From positions 214,298 to 278,297 of the forward strand of contig NZ_KI421462.1 of the NCBI RefSeq assembly GCF_000472785.1: 64,000 bases of DNA, written 5' to 3'. This stretch comes from Mesorhizobium loti CJ3sym (GTDB lineage Bacteria; Pseudomonadota; Alphaproteobacteria; Rhizobiales; Rhizobiaceae). Positions 17,601-26,460 of this stretch are shown here, piece after piece. Each line of letters starts with the position of its first letter. Within the stretch, counting starts at the first letter, position 1. A program made the translations under genes and the position numbers. The notes under the pieces were generated by a model. That model was not told the DNA's origin, made no database searches, and saw nothing but the letters and a program-made list of their open reading frames with translations.

Positions 17601-17905
17601 GCGCCGGCGAAATCCGCAATGGCGTCATAATTGGAAGGCGAAGGGTCAAGCCGCGCTAAGACATGATCGTCGCCCCACCAACGCATTTGGCCAAAAAGCA
17701 TCTCAACGACGAATATGCCGGCTTGGCGCGCCGTAGGGCCGCCGCCTTATCCCGCGAGCGGCGCAGCCCGCTCGCACGTCCCGTCCGCTATGCGTAACAC
17801 CAGGCTGATGCCGGACACATAGGCAGTCACCGAACCGGGTCCGCCGTCGAGAAACGACAAGGACCGGTGTTTCGGCAACTGCTATCTGTCGTCCAGCGAT
17901 TGGCA
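17601..17905. other. Intergenic stretch, nothing recognised
   Basis: About 300 bases between the gamma-lyase relic and the end of nolO. Only short arginine-rich frames; no promoter or repeat stood out. Confidence 0.4.
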
Positions 17906-19927
17906 TCAGTTTTGATCGACGCGAGCAGCTTGCGAGGGACGCATGCGAACGCGGCGCTGCTCCCACAACCGTCGCAGTTCTCCTGTGAGAGCCTCGCGCT
18001 GGGCCTGATCCAGCGTAATTGTATCGAGGAGATCCGCGAGCACGGCTTCGCCTTCGATCCGCGTCAGCAGATCGAACAAGTCATGTGAAATACGCACACC
18101 GTCACGGCTGGAGTGATCCGTTCGGATTTCGCAGACGGTCTCCTGGCGATCCAGCGCCGTGTGAGCGCGGACCTTATACAGGGATACATAAGGCGGCAAT
18201 GAAACCGCGAGCGCAGTCCAATCCTCCAGCGTTGTGGCCCGTTTTTTGACGAGGAACGGCCCGACCACAAGTCCATCCAACCCTGTCGTCAGGAACGTGG
18301 CAATCGAGTCTGCAACTGAATCCACGATCGGCTCGGCATTGTTGTTAAAGGACGTATTGAGCAGAATTGGGATGCCAGTGCGCTGCTTGAAGGCATTGAT
18401 GACGTCCCAGTAGGCCGGACTGGCCTTGCGCGATACTGTTTGCAGCCGAGCCGTACCGTCGACGTGCGTGATGGCGCCGAGCAAACCACGCTTGGAGTCG
18501 CGCACACGGACCACGAAATTCATGAAGGGAAATTCGCACGCACTGCCTGGGAGGTCGAAAAATTCGCGCGCATCCTCCTCCAGCACTGATGGGGCGAACG
18601 GGCGATACCCTTCCCGCTTCTTGACCATGGCGTTGATCCGGTCCTTGTTTGTGGCGGGCCTGGGGTCGGCAAGAATGCTGCGATTTCCGAGCGCGCGCGG
18701 CCCGAACTCCGAACGACCTTGCACCCAGCCGATCACGGCGCCACCGGCCATCCACTCGGCTGCCCTATCCGCCACCGCCTCAGTGCGTTCAAACTCCAGG
18801 TGCCCCGCCCATGCTTTTAGTTCCTCTTCGACAGCGTGATCGCTCGCGAGATCCGGCCCCCAATAAACCTCCTGCAGTCGCGCACGCGGCGCGGGGCGGC
18901 CCAGCTCACCAGACACGATTAATGCAGCGCCCAATGCGCAGCCAGCGTCATGCGACGCGGGCTGCACGAAGATGTCTTCGAAAAGGCCTGAATAGAGCAG
19001 CTTGCCGTTCATGGAGCAATTGTGCGCAACGCCGCCGGCCAGGCACAGCCGCGTCATCCCGGTGGCCTCACGATGATGCCGAAGAATGTGAAACACGATG
19101 CGTTCGAGCGCTTCCTGTAACGACGCACTCACATCTTTGTGCTGCTGGGTGAATGGCATTCCCTTTTGCCGGACCTGAATGGTGCGAAGCAAAGTCGGAC
19201 CGATGCGGTCCAGGTGGACGCGATACTCGCCGTTTGCAGACAGTTCATAGAACTGCTCGAAAAGCTCGCGATAGGGAACGGGATCGCCGTAGGGGGCAAG
19301 CCCCATTACCTTATATTCATCGAACAAGCCGTAGCCGAGATACCGGATCACCTCGAGATAAAATAGCCCAAGGGAATTGTTCTCTGGGAAAGTCGCGAGT
19401 TGCGAAATTTCAGCACCAGATCCTACCGCCACAAGACCCGACTGGAAATCACCAGAGCCATCAATCGCGAAAATCAGACTTTGCTCGAAGCCCGACATTG
19501 CAAAAGCACTCACGGCGTGCGCCTGATGATGACTTACGAATGAGATACGCGAAGGGTCGAGCTCGCTACCGAACTCCTGCGCCAACAGCTGCTGCACCAA
19601 AAATTTGGCATCCAACGGAATGGAGGCGTTCGGCTCGGAAGCAAGCATGTTTTCGAGCATGGCGTTGCAATAGGTTTCGGTAGCGTAGTACGCCACATGA
19701 TCGATTTCGCTGAGCTGAACCCCAGCGGCTGAAAGACAGTATTGAACCGAACTGATTGGGAGCTTGTTGGAGTGTTTGATCCGATTGAGGCGCTCCTCTT
19801 CTACGGCCGCGATGACCTGTCCGTCTCGGACGAGCACCGCAGCGCCATCGTGCATGAATGTATTCGCAATCTGGAATCGGTTTTCATAGACTTTGTCTAA
19901 TCCGCCGCTCAATCCTAGACACAGCAT
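17906..19927 (-). CDS. nolO: NolO, Nod-factor carbamoyltransferase
   Basis: A 673-residue NodU/CmcH-family O-carbamoyltransferase that adds a carbamoyl group to the non-reducing sugar of the Nod factor. Length and start (MLCLGLSGGLDKVYEN) fit NolO, which is ~680 residues; NodU is nearer 560. Motifs: FMHDGAAVLVRDG, VSHHQAHAVSAFAMSG (ASKHA-type fold with metal His), LAGGVAHNCSMNGKL near 320, and the C-terminal YrdC-like lobe with GRSEFGPRALGNRS and GYRPFAPSVL. It lies 304 bases downstream of nodJ on the same strand, so it is probably the last gene of the nodACIJ-nolO operon. Confidence 0.88.
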   Translation of the reverse strand: MLCLGLSGGLDKVYENRFQIANTFMHDGAAVLVRDGQVIAAVEEERLNRIKHSNKLPISSVQYCLSAAGVQLSEIDHVAYYATETYCNAMLENMLASEPNASIPLDAKFLVQQLLAQEFGSELDPSRISFVSHHQAHAVSAFAMSGFEQSLIFAIDGSGDFQSGLVAVGSGAEISQLATFPENNSLGLFYLEVIRYLGYGLFDEYKVMGLAPYGDPVPYRELFEQFYELSANGEYRVHLDRIGPTLLRTIQVRQKGMPFTQQHKDVSASLQEALERIVFHILRHHREATGMTRLCLAGGVAHNCSMNGKLLYSGLFEDIFVQPASHDAGCALGAALIVSGELGRPAPRARLQEVYWGPDLASDHAVEEELKAWAGHLEFERTEAVADRAAEWMAGGAVIGWVQGRSEFGPRALGNRSILADPRPATNKDRINAMVKKREGYRPFAPSVLEEDAREFFDLPGSACEFPFMNFVVRVRDSKRGLLGAITHVDGTARLQTVSRKASPAYWDVINAFKQRTGIPILLNTSFNNNAEPIVDSVADSIATFLTTGLDGLVVGPFLVKKRATTLEDWTALAVSLPPYVSLYKVRAHTALDRQETVCEIRTDHSSRDGVRISHDLFDLLTRIEGEAVLADLLDTITLDQAQREALTGELRRLWEQRRVRMRPSQAARVDQN

Positions 19928-20231
19928 CTCGCTCTCCGTTTATCGTACAGGAAGACTGAATTGGCCTGTCTCAAGGCCGTTTGATCAAAAACACAGGCTG
20001 CGTTGTCGTTCGCCGCCGCGAACGCCAGTCAGACATCACCAACCTCAAAGAAATTCTCTTACGCCTGGATCAACATGAGATCCTGTGATCGAGGTCCCGG
20101 GGCGTTCCATAACGTTGAGAGATTGAGTGGATGCCACGAAGACCCTGGGTTGGATGCCGATTTGCGTTGGCGATGTCGTTTTTATTTGCAGCACGAAGTC
20201 CGTAGCGCATTGTTTATCTCACTCTCTTTCG
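19928..20231. other. Gap inside the nod operon, nothing recognised
   Basis: 304 bases between nodJ and nolO. No nod box and no convincing frame was found. In related islands genes in this operon are tightly packed, so something may have been lost here. Confidence 0.4.
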
Positions 20232-21020
20232 TCAGCGCATTAGTCGGCGGCGCAACAGCGCCATCGAGAGGAAGAATGGCAACAGCGCGTACAGGCCGAG
20301 CACACCGACGTGCAGGGCGATGCCGCTGATCGGGTGATCAAGCATAACCGGACGAATGAGGTCGATCGCATGTGACAGCGGCATGCATCGCGCTATCTGC
20401 TGAAAGGCGCCAGGCAGCTGGTTCAATGGGAAAACGGCGCCCGACAGGAACAGCATAGGTGTGAGGACAAGCGTCTGGTAAAACACGAAGTAATCGTAGC
20501 TGGGCGAAAGTGCGGTGACGATCATCGCGAGGCTCGCAAATACGCACCCTGTCAGAGCAATGATTGGCAGCGCATAGAGGACGGACGGCCAGGCGGCATA
20601 GCCCAAGGTTGCGGTGACGATGGTAATAGCCGTACCGGCCATGAAGGCCTTGGTGGCTGCCCACGCCAGTTCACCCAGAACGATGTCGCCGAGGGTAATG
20701 TGCGTATACAGCATGGCTTCCCATGTGCGTTGAGAATGCATGCGAGCGAAAGCCGCGTACAATGTTTCCAGGGTAGAGGCGGTCATCGCACTTACCGCGA
20801 CCATGCCGGCCGCCAAAAAGGCGATATACGACGCACCGTCGACGCGGCCGACCATTATGCCGAGGCCGGTGCCTAGGCCGAAAAGGTAGATCATAGGATC
20901 GGCGAGGTTACCGAGAAGCGACACGAGTGCGACTTTCTTCCATGCCAGATAGTTGCGTCGCCATACCGCAACCCAGTTCCACGCATTGGCCGGCAGCGCC
21001 GCCGCAAAACCTTCAATCAT
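20232..21020 (-). CDS. nodJ: NodJ, ABC-2 type permease for Nod-factor export
   Basis: A 262-residue inner-membrane protein with six helices, the ABC-2 permease partner of NodI. It starts with the NodJ-like WNWVAVWRRNYLAWKK segment and carries LGNLADPMIYLFGLGTGLG, the family motif in helix 1-2, and PMLFLSGAVFPLNQLPG near residue 195. Together with NodI it exports lipo-chitooligosaccharides across the inner membrane. Three bases separate it from nodI. Confidence 0.95.
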   Translation of the reverse strand: MIEGFAAALPANAWNWVAVWRRNYLAWKKVALVSLLGNLADPMIYLFGLGTGLGIMVGRVDGASYIAFLAAGMVAVSAMTASTLETLYAAFARMHSQRTWEAMLYTHITLGDIVLGELAWAATKAFMAGTAITIVTATLGYAAWPSVLYALPIIALTGCVFASLAMIVTALSPSYDYFVFYQTLVLTPMLFLSGAVFPLNQLPGAFQQIARCMPLSHAIDLIRPVMLDHPISGIALHVGVLGLYALLPFFLSMALLRRRLMR

Positions 21021-21023
21021 CGT

Positions 21024-22091
21024 TCACTCCTCCATCTCGCGCCCGGTCAGCCGCAAGAAAACATCCTCGAGATTGGCTGGACGCAGAAGAAGACGCAGAC
21101 CTGCTCGCCCCTGCAGTTGCGTGCGCACCTGGTCAGGGTCTGGCGCATAGCAATAAAGGGTTTCGCCGCTGACCTCGATGCGCTGGGAATGTGGCTTGAC
21201 CAGCGAAAGCAACTCGTGCGGATCGCCACCATAAATCTCCATGACCTGGCATCCGATATGCTCGTCGATCAGCGCCTGCGGGCCGCCTTCGGCGATGTTG
21301 CGGCCCTTTTCGAGCACGCACAGCCGATCGCATAATCGCTCAGCCTCTTCCATGAAATGCGTCGTTAGGATAATCGTCTTGCCACGTGCCAACAGGGCGC
21401 GCAGCCGCTCCCAGATCAGGTGGCGCGCATGCGGATCGAGGCCGGTGGTCGGCTCGTCCATCACAATGAGCTGGGGGTCGTTGATCAACGCCCGCGCCAT
21501 TGTCAGGCATCGCTTCATGCCGCCGGACAGTTCCGAGACGCGCGCATCCGCCTTGCGCTCGAGGCGAGCGAACTCGAGAAGCGACGGGATGACCGCTTCG
21601 CTCTGACGTGTGCTCATGCCGAAGTAGCGTCCGAACACCAGCAGGTTCTCGCGTACGGTGAATTCCTGGTCAAGATTGTCGAATTGCGGGACCACGCCAA
21701 TGCCCCTGCGTGCCAGCCGAGCGCGCGCCGGCACCGGGACGCCGAGCACCGTGATCGTGCCCGCGTCAGGGCATGTCATGCCGAGGAGCATACGCGCAAT
21801 CGTGCTTTTGCCCGCCCCGTTTGGTCCGAGGAGGCCGAAACACTCTCCCGACGCAACGGAGAACGACAGTTCGTCGACAACGATCTTGTTCCCATACGAC
21901 TTGGTTACGCCGGCAAAATCGACTGCCACGGTCGACAGAGAGTCAGGCACGGAGCTTTTCGCGCTTGTCTGCCCGTGAAACTCCCGTTCGATCGCAGGAG
22001 TCTCGAATCGCCGCAAATCCTCTGGGCCCAACTTACGCTTCAACACTTGATGTTTCTGGTCCTGGCTCAAAACTCTTCCACCTGAGATCAC
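21024..22091 (-). CDS. nodI: NodI, ABC transporter ATPase for Nod-factor export
   Basis: A 355-residue ATPase. Walker A GPNGAGKST near residue 94, signature LSGGMKR near 190, Walker B LIVMDEP, then the H-loop TTHFMEEAERLCDR; the C-terminal RLTGREMEE is typical of NodI. The frame opens at a GTG at 22091, four bases after nodC. A TTG seven codons further in has a better ribosome site (GGAAGAG) and homologues tend to be shorter, so the first ~45 residues may not all be translated. Works with NodJ. Confidence 0.95.
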   Translation of the reverse strand: MISGGRVLSQDQKHQVLKRKLGPEDLRRFETPAIEREFHGQTSAKSSVPDSLSTVAVDFAGVTKSYGNKIVVDELSFSVASGECFGLLGPNGAGKSTIARMLLGMTCPDAGTITVLGVPVPARARLARRGIGVVPQFDNLDQEFTVRENLLVFGRYFGMSTRQSEAVIPSLLEFARLERKADARVSELSGGMKRCLTMARALINDPQLIVMDEPTTGLDPHARHLIWERLRALLARGKTIILTTHFMEEAERLCDRLCVLEKGRNIAEGGPQALIDEHIGCQVMEIYGGDPHELLSLVKPHSQRIEVSGETLYCYAPDPDQVRTQLQGRAGLRLLLRPANLEDVFLRLTGREMEE

Positions 22092-22095
22092 GTGA

Positions 22096-23370
22096 CTATT
22101 GCTGTTCGCTGTAAGCTGCGTCAGATCCCACCAAGTTCGGCTTTGAACTGGTGCCGCCAGTGTCTGTCACATTGGCCGCAGAGCTGCGCGACAACCAATC
22201 GCTGTTGCTCAATGTGCACAGCGCGTATGCTTTCAACGGGAGCAAGAGAAAGATGTTGATGAGTGTGTGGAGCGAGAATCCGAGAAATCGAAGTTGGCGC
22301 GCACGAAACGCTGCCACGCTGCAGCGAACTATAGTCATGGCTGCAATCATCAGGCATGCCGTCCAAGGCGCAGTACCTGTCGTTACCAATTGCGCGAGCC
22401 CCGCCAGAATCGACAAAGAGAGCAATAATGGGCCAATATTCTGGCCAATCACGTCCAATGTGAGATAAATGTTAAGGCCGCGCAGCAGTTGGAACGCCAG
22501 CAACGTGTCACGGAAAGTGCTCCGGGCCCAGCGAAGCTGTTGGCGCAGATAGGGACCCATGCTGTTGGGAACGACTGTTGCCGCGACGGCCTCCGGGACA
22601 TACTCTGTTCGAAAGCCTGCTTTCAGCATCAGGATCGTAAGGTGGCGGTCCTCGCCGAAGTCGCTCGGCTTCCCTCGAAAGCGCTGCGTCTCGTACTGAT
22701 CCAGCAACGAAACAAGCGCGGATCGCCGGTACATGGCACACGGACCGCAGCAACACATGACGGCACCGAACCGAGCCTGCGCTGCCCGCTCTTCGTTGCA
22801 GGCGAGCCAGTATTCCATGTCGATCAACCGCGTCAGCCAAGTTTCACTGCGATTGCTAGCCGCCAACTGGCCCATGGCGGCGCCGACCGCTTGATCTTGC
22901 ATCTTTAGCGCAAGCCTGGTGATGACGTCCGGGGCGAGTATCGTGTCCGAATCTACATTCAGCACCAAATCTCCGCACGAGCGGCGAATGGCGGCAATCT
23001 GCGCCTTGCGCTTTCCGACATTCTTTGGGAGCGCAATGAAGTTGAACCTCGGGTCGCCCGCGTATTCCTCGTGTACACCTACGAGGGCATCGCGGTTTGC
23101 AGAACCGTCATCAACAACATAGACCTGCAGTTTACCGGCGTATTCCTGACTTGCAATGGAAGCCAGGCAGTCCGAGAGGGTGCGAGGCGCCTCGTTGTAG
23201 CACGGGATAATGACATCGACGCTCGGCCAAGGCTCACCGCCGGGCGGGTCGCCCGAGGTCGGCGGTACGTTTGTAGGCAGGGTATAAAACACCTGCGCGG
23301 TTTTGTAGACGGTCGACAGTAGCGCATAAGAGCAGATGGCAACAGTACTGGCTGTGGCAAACAGGGTCAT
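22096..23370 (-). CDS. nodC: NodC, N-acetylglucosaminyltransferase
   Basis: A 424-residue family GT2 processive glycosyltransferase that polymerises UDP-GlcNAc into the chitin oligomer of the Nod factor at the inner membrane. One N-terminal helix, then the catalytic domain: VDVIIPCYNEAP, VVDDGS near residue 88, NVDSDT near 140, FGEDRHLT near 240 and QQLRWARS near 276 (the QxxRW product motif), followed by C-terminal membrane helices. Second gene of the operon; nodA ends 55 bases upstream. Confidence 0.97.
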   Translation of the reverse strand: MTLFATASTVAICSYALLSTVYKTAQVFYTLPTNVPPTSGDPPGGEPWPSVDVIIPCYNEAPRTLSDCLASIASQEYAGKLQVYVVDDGSANRDALVGVHEEYAGDPRFNFIALPKNVGKRKAQIAAIRRSCGDLVLNVDSDTILAPDVITRLALKMQDQAVGAAMGQLAASNRSETWLTRLIDMEYWLACNEERAAQARFGAVMCCCGPCAMYRRSALVSLLDQYETQRFRGKPSDFGEDRHLTILMLKAGFRTEYVPEAVAATVVPNSMGPYLRQQLRWARSTFRDTLLAFQLLRGLNIYLTLDVIGQNIGPLLLSLSILAGLAQLVTTGTAPWTACLMIAAMTIVRCSVAAFRARQLRFLGFSLHTLINIFLLLPLKAYALCTLSNSDWLSRSSAANVTDTGGTSSKPNLVGSDAAYSEQQ

Positions 23371-23425
23371 GAGATGTCAGATTTTTCTGTGAATTTGAGG
23401 AAGCGAGCGGATACCAGATCCGCGG

Positions 23426-24022
23426 TCATAGCTCTGGACCGTTCCGATCGATCAAAGTGCCGGCCGGCCACTCGCTCATCGAGCGTCCAATTGGGAGCAC
23501 CATGAGGAGTACGTCGTCGTCGACTCGCGTCGTGGAAGGCAGATCGGAGTACACGTCCGGGAGGGTTGAACGCACGCGAACGCCCGTCAGAATGTTCGCC
23601 AAGCCTTTGCGGCAGAACCTCGAAACATGGTTCCGGAGCGCCTGCCGAACCGTGCCGAAAGCGAATGGAACGCCAAGCTGCTGCAGCACTGGATACATGA
23701 CGCTAATCGAATGGGCGATTCCCAGCCCCTCAAGATCCGGACGCACCCCGTATAGACCGAGTTCAGCGACCAGCAGATCAACGTCGCCAACTTTGATGTA
23801 TCGGCGCAGCACGCCCATGTGAGCCGCTACCCCGTGCACATCATAGCCGATTGCGCGGAGTTCCGGCCTTGCACCGGCCCAACTTCGACCGCCTTCGAAT
23901 TGCTTTCCATTGAAGGCTCCGGTCGGCTCATAGGTCTTCCGGAAGAACTCAGAGAGTTCGAGGTGATCGGGAAGCTGCAACTCATTTTCCCAGCATAACC
24001 TCCACTGCACGTCAGGGCGCAT
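23426..24022 (-). CDS. nodA: NodA, N-acyltransferase
   Basis: A 198-residue protein transferring a fatty acyl chain to the free amino group that NodB creates. It begins MRPDVQWRLCWENELQLPDH and ends SEWPAGTLIDRNGPEL, both diagnostic; SWAGARPELRAIGYDVHG and LLVAELGLYGVRPDLEGLG are also canonical. The ATG at 24022 follows GAGGAAG at ideal distance; the frame continues upstream to 24259 but reads through the nod box leader. This is the only intact nodA among four copies or fragments in the window. First gene after a strong nod box. Confidence 0.97.
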   Translation of the reverse strand: MRPDVQWRLCWENELQLPDHLELSEFFRKTYEPTGAFNGKQFEGGRSWAGARPELRAIGYDVHGVAAHMGVLRRYIKVGDVDLLVAELGLYGVRPDLEGLGIAHSISVMYPVLQQLGVPFAFGTVRQALRNHVSRFCRKGLANILTGVRVRSTLPDVYSDLPSTTRVDDDVLLMVLPIGRSMSEWPAGTLIDRNGPEL

Positions 24023-24113
24023 GCGAAGACTTCCTCTTTTTCGGGTTCTTTTGTGCACCTCACGCGGTAGAGCAATGGCGGTGCATGTCATGGGTCTATG
24101 AACGACCCTCCCG

Positions 24114-24161
24114 GATTGGTAAAATTGATTGTTTAGATCGCGAGCATCCACGCTATGGATA
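24114..24161 (-). promoter_or_regulatory. nod box driving nodA-nodC-nodI-nodJ-nolO
   Basis: Minus strand: ATCCATAGCGTGGATG, GATCTAAACAATCAATTT and ACCAATCC, matching the consensus along its length. It lies ~90 bases upstream of nodA. A nodD relic begins nine bases beyond it on the plus strand. Confidence 0.93.
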
Positions 24162-24169
24162 TTAAAACC

Positions 24170-24214
24170 ATGCCTTTCAAAGGCCCTGATCTGAACCTTC
24201 TGGTCGTGCTCGAT
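24170..24214 (+). pseudogene. nodD 5' relic beside the nodA nod box
   Basis: Fifteen codons read MPFKGPDLNLLVVLD, the NodD N-terminus (MRFKGLDLNLLVVLD in the intact copies), then similarity stops and an IS110-like relic follows. Confidence 0.85.
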
Positions 24215-24279
24215 TGGCCCGATAAGCGGCGGCACCGATGGCAGCTGTCGGTGACACAACCTGATTCAAGAGCGGCCGC

Positions 24280-24510
24280 CAGCGCGTGGCTGCGCCCGTG
24301 CCGAAGCAGCGATCAAGTGGAGGACGGCCCGACTGTTAGGCGTCAGCAAACGCGGCGACCGTTGGCGCACGCGATGATGCATGGCGATCGCGCAGCTCTG
24401 GATCGCCGGCGGCAAACAGGTTCCGCGAAGCTCTATCGCGCTCGCCAACAGGAATCGTCTGGTCAATGCTTTCGAGTGTTGCCGGTCAACCGGACTGTCG
24501 GTGAAAGCAC
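24280..24510 (+). pseudogene. IS110-family transposase, C-terminal relic
   Basis: In broken frames the DNA gives AWLRPVPKQRSS-like text followed by RTARLLGVSKRGDRW and MMHGDRAAL. This is the order seen in the C-terminal half of IS110/IS1111 transposases (LVPKQ, SKRGDRYLRTLLIHGARA). Frameshifts and a stop make it dead. It truncates the nodD relic, suggesting that this insertion removed the rest of nodD. Confidence 0.6.
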
Positions 24511-24679
24511 CTGGAGAGCGGGAAGGAGCGCGCCCGGATGGCGCTACTTCGAACGAATTGTTTGAGGTTTTGGCCGACTGGAACACACAGCTTGAGCACC
24601 TGAGGCCTGAAGTGCGCAAAGGAGCTGGCCCCTAAGTCTTCATTCCGTGCGAGGGATCAAAGATCGCCGCACACAGAAA

Positions 24680-24890
24680 GGCAGCCTAAGGAGCGTCAGC
24701 ACTTGCGCCGGCCGAAGGGCCGGGACGCGGGACTGACTGCAACGACGAGATCGGTTAAAAGGGCAGCCGTAGGAGTGTCAGCATAGCGCCGCATAAGGCG
24801 GGACACGGGACCGACGGCCCCCGACGAGGAGTGCCGCTTTCCCGGCTAGGGATCACCTTTGAGGTTCGGTGGCGGCAGCCGTAGAGCCCG
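24680..24890. repeat. Imperfect direct repeats (GGCAGCC-AGGAG unit)
   Basis: GGCAGCCTAAGGAGCGTCAGC begins at 24680 and GGCAGCCGTAGGAGTGTCAGC at 24762, each followed by a similar GCGCCG...GGGAC-CGGGAC-GAC stretch, so the unit is ~82 bases. A third partial start, GGCAGCCGTAGAGC, is at 24873. No coding frame accounts for it. Confidence 0.55.
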
Positions 24891-25251
24891 TCCCGCATAG
24901 GGAGCCATGCAAAATAAGGACTTCGCTTCATCTGGGTATCTATGGGTCATTTATTGGGTAAAGCCGTTACGCAAAATGGCAGAGGTGGGGGAACGGTCAC
25001 CCCGCCGCTTCCGAACCTGATGTCTGGACCGGAAAGGCTTCGGCCGACGTCTGGGGCCGTTGAGGTGGAAGCGGGCGAAAACCCCTCGAGGCTCGCGGCG
25101 CAGAACATCGAGCCGCATGAAGAAGCCGGATGTAGTCAGCAGTTGTTACCATCAACTGGATCCAGCTACTTGTTGCAATTGGGCGCTCTATACGTCCGCA
25201 TATTGGGTCAGCTTGACACCACAGAAGCCCACACAGTTTCCAAGTGTTTTA
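24891..25251. other. Intergenic stretch, nothing recognised
   Basis: About 360 bases between the repeats and the end of nodS. Open frames exist on the plus strand but show no family features. Confidence 0.4.
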
Positions 25252-25860
25252 TCAGGAAGCGGAAATCGGCTTTCGGAAGAGAGCCAGCAGGCAGTCTTCA
25301 TTGATCGACGCGCCCCGGCACTCGATGCACTCGATCTCGGTCAACGATTCGTTCAGCATGGCGATGGTGGTCTCTGCACCAGCAGCGTGCCCCCAGCGTT
25401 GGCAATTGGCGTCACGTGCCGATCCGAAAACCAGCTGCCCGCCTGGCGCAAGCAGACTTACCAGGTTGCGGACTGCCGCGCGGATCTGATCGAGGTCTCC
25501 GACGTAGTAAAGAACCTCCGCAACGACGATCAGGTCGAACAGCTCATCACTCGAAAACTGTTGAACATCGGAAATTATCCAGCTGATGTGCGGCGTCTCC
25601 TTCATGCGTAAACGTGCTCGCGTAATCGCTGGCTCGACGACATCGATCACAGTGAGCCGCTGGCAAATGGGGGCTAGCCGCTCCGTAAAAGCGCCGGCAG
25701 CGCAGCCGACTTCGAGCGCATTTGCGACTCGACCTTGCGCAAGTGACAACCGGAGAATTTGGGTGTGGCGCTCCCGCTCGAACGGGTTGCCATCAAGCCG
25801 CCATGGGTCGTCTGCGGCCATTTCTCGATTCAGCAGTTCATGATCGATTTTATGGGTCAA
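25252..25860 (-). CDS. nodS: NodS, SAM-dependent N-methyltransferase
   Basis: A 202-residue methyltransferase that N-methylates the deacetylated terminal glucosamine of the Nod factor. The NodS pattern MAADDPWRLDGNPFERERH is near residues 14-32, followed by the SAM motif ALEVGCAAGAFTERLAP near 50 and the VVAEVLYYVGDL segment near 112. The frame begins with a TTG (MTHKIDHELLNREM) preceded by AGGTG; this start fits the length of homologues. A nod box lies 300 bases upstream. It is separated from nodACIJ by relics, not by genes. Confidence 0.93.
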   Translation of the reverse strand: MTHKIDHELLNREMAADDPWRLDGNPFERERHTQILRLSLAQGRVANALEVGCAAGAFTERLAPICQRLTVIDVVEPAITRARLRMKETPHISWIISDVQQFSSDELFDLIVVAEVLYYVGDLDQIRAAVRNLVSLLAPGGQLVFGSARDANCQRWGHAAGAETTIAMLNESLTEIECIECRGASINEDCLLALFRKPISAS

Positions 25861-26163
25861 ATTCGCACCTAGCTAAGGCAGCAATCACCGGCGCTGCAAA
25901 TGCCGTCTGACGTCGGTAGGGTCGGGGCACGCTCATTCCGAGAAGCGGGGTCCTTCGTGAGACCCGATGTCAAAACACGAGTCCGCTTGACGCGCGACAT
26001 AGACCCCGATGAGGAAGAACGTCCCGGCAGCAATTTCCACTGCCTTCGGGTCGTTGCATTCTGTTGCTCCTTAAGGCCCAGGTGGTTGGTGCTCAGGCTT
26101 TTTCGTCGGGCGTACTGCGGGCCGAGGCACTTGATTTCGGTCACGCTCCTAATAGGGTCCGCA
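25861..26163. other. Long nodS leader, nothing recognised
   Basis: 300 bases between the nod box and nodS. A lost gene may have stood here, as in the nodB operon, but no nodA or nodB similarity was found. Confidence 0.4.
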
Positions 26164-26210
26164 GGATTGGCAAAATTGATTGTTTGGATGACAACCATCC
26201 ACGCGCTGAA
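26164..26210 (-). promoter_or_regulatory. nod box driving nodS
   Basis: Minus strand: AGCGCGTGGATGGTTGTC then ATCCAAACAATCAATTTT and GCCAATCC. The 5' ATCCA element is weaker (TTCAGC) than in the other boxes, while the rest fits well. Orientation is correct for nodS. Confidence 0.85.
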
Positions 26211-26460
26211 CACATCGAAGGCGGGATTGGACGTGGCTGGGTCCACTTCTGTGTGGCGCCGGCCGACAAACGCTTTGCGGCGGTCGGGAATTCTGCACAC
26301 ACACGGCGATTGACACGCTGACGATCTGCGATGGAAGAGGCTCGCGGCATTCAGCGGCCGCGTCTTCATCAAGCATGATCCCGCGCAGCCGCGACCGCTC
26401 ACATCGAACCAAACTCGCCAGACGCCAGCACGCTGACGATGATCCTATGACGACTGCGGT

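Noticed and set aside
17333..17701. Minus-strand 122-residue frame
   Set aside because: Opposite the gamma-lyase relic, with no family features of its own.
24680..24890. CRISPR array
   Set aside because: Repeats are too few and too long, without regular unique spacers, and no cas genes are present.
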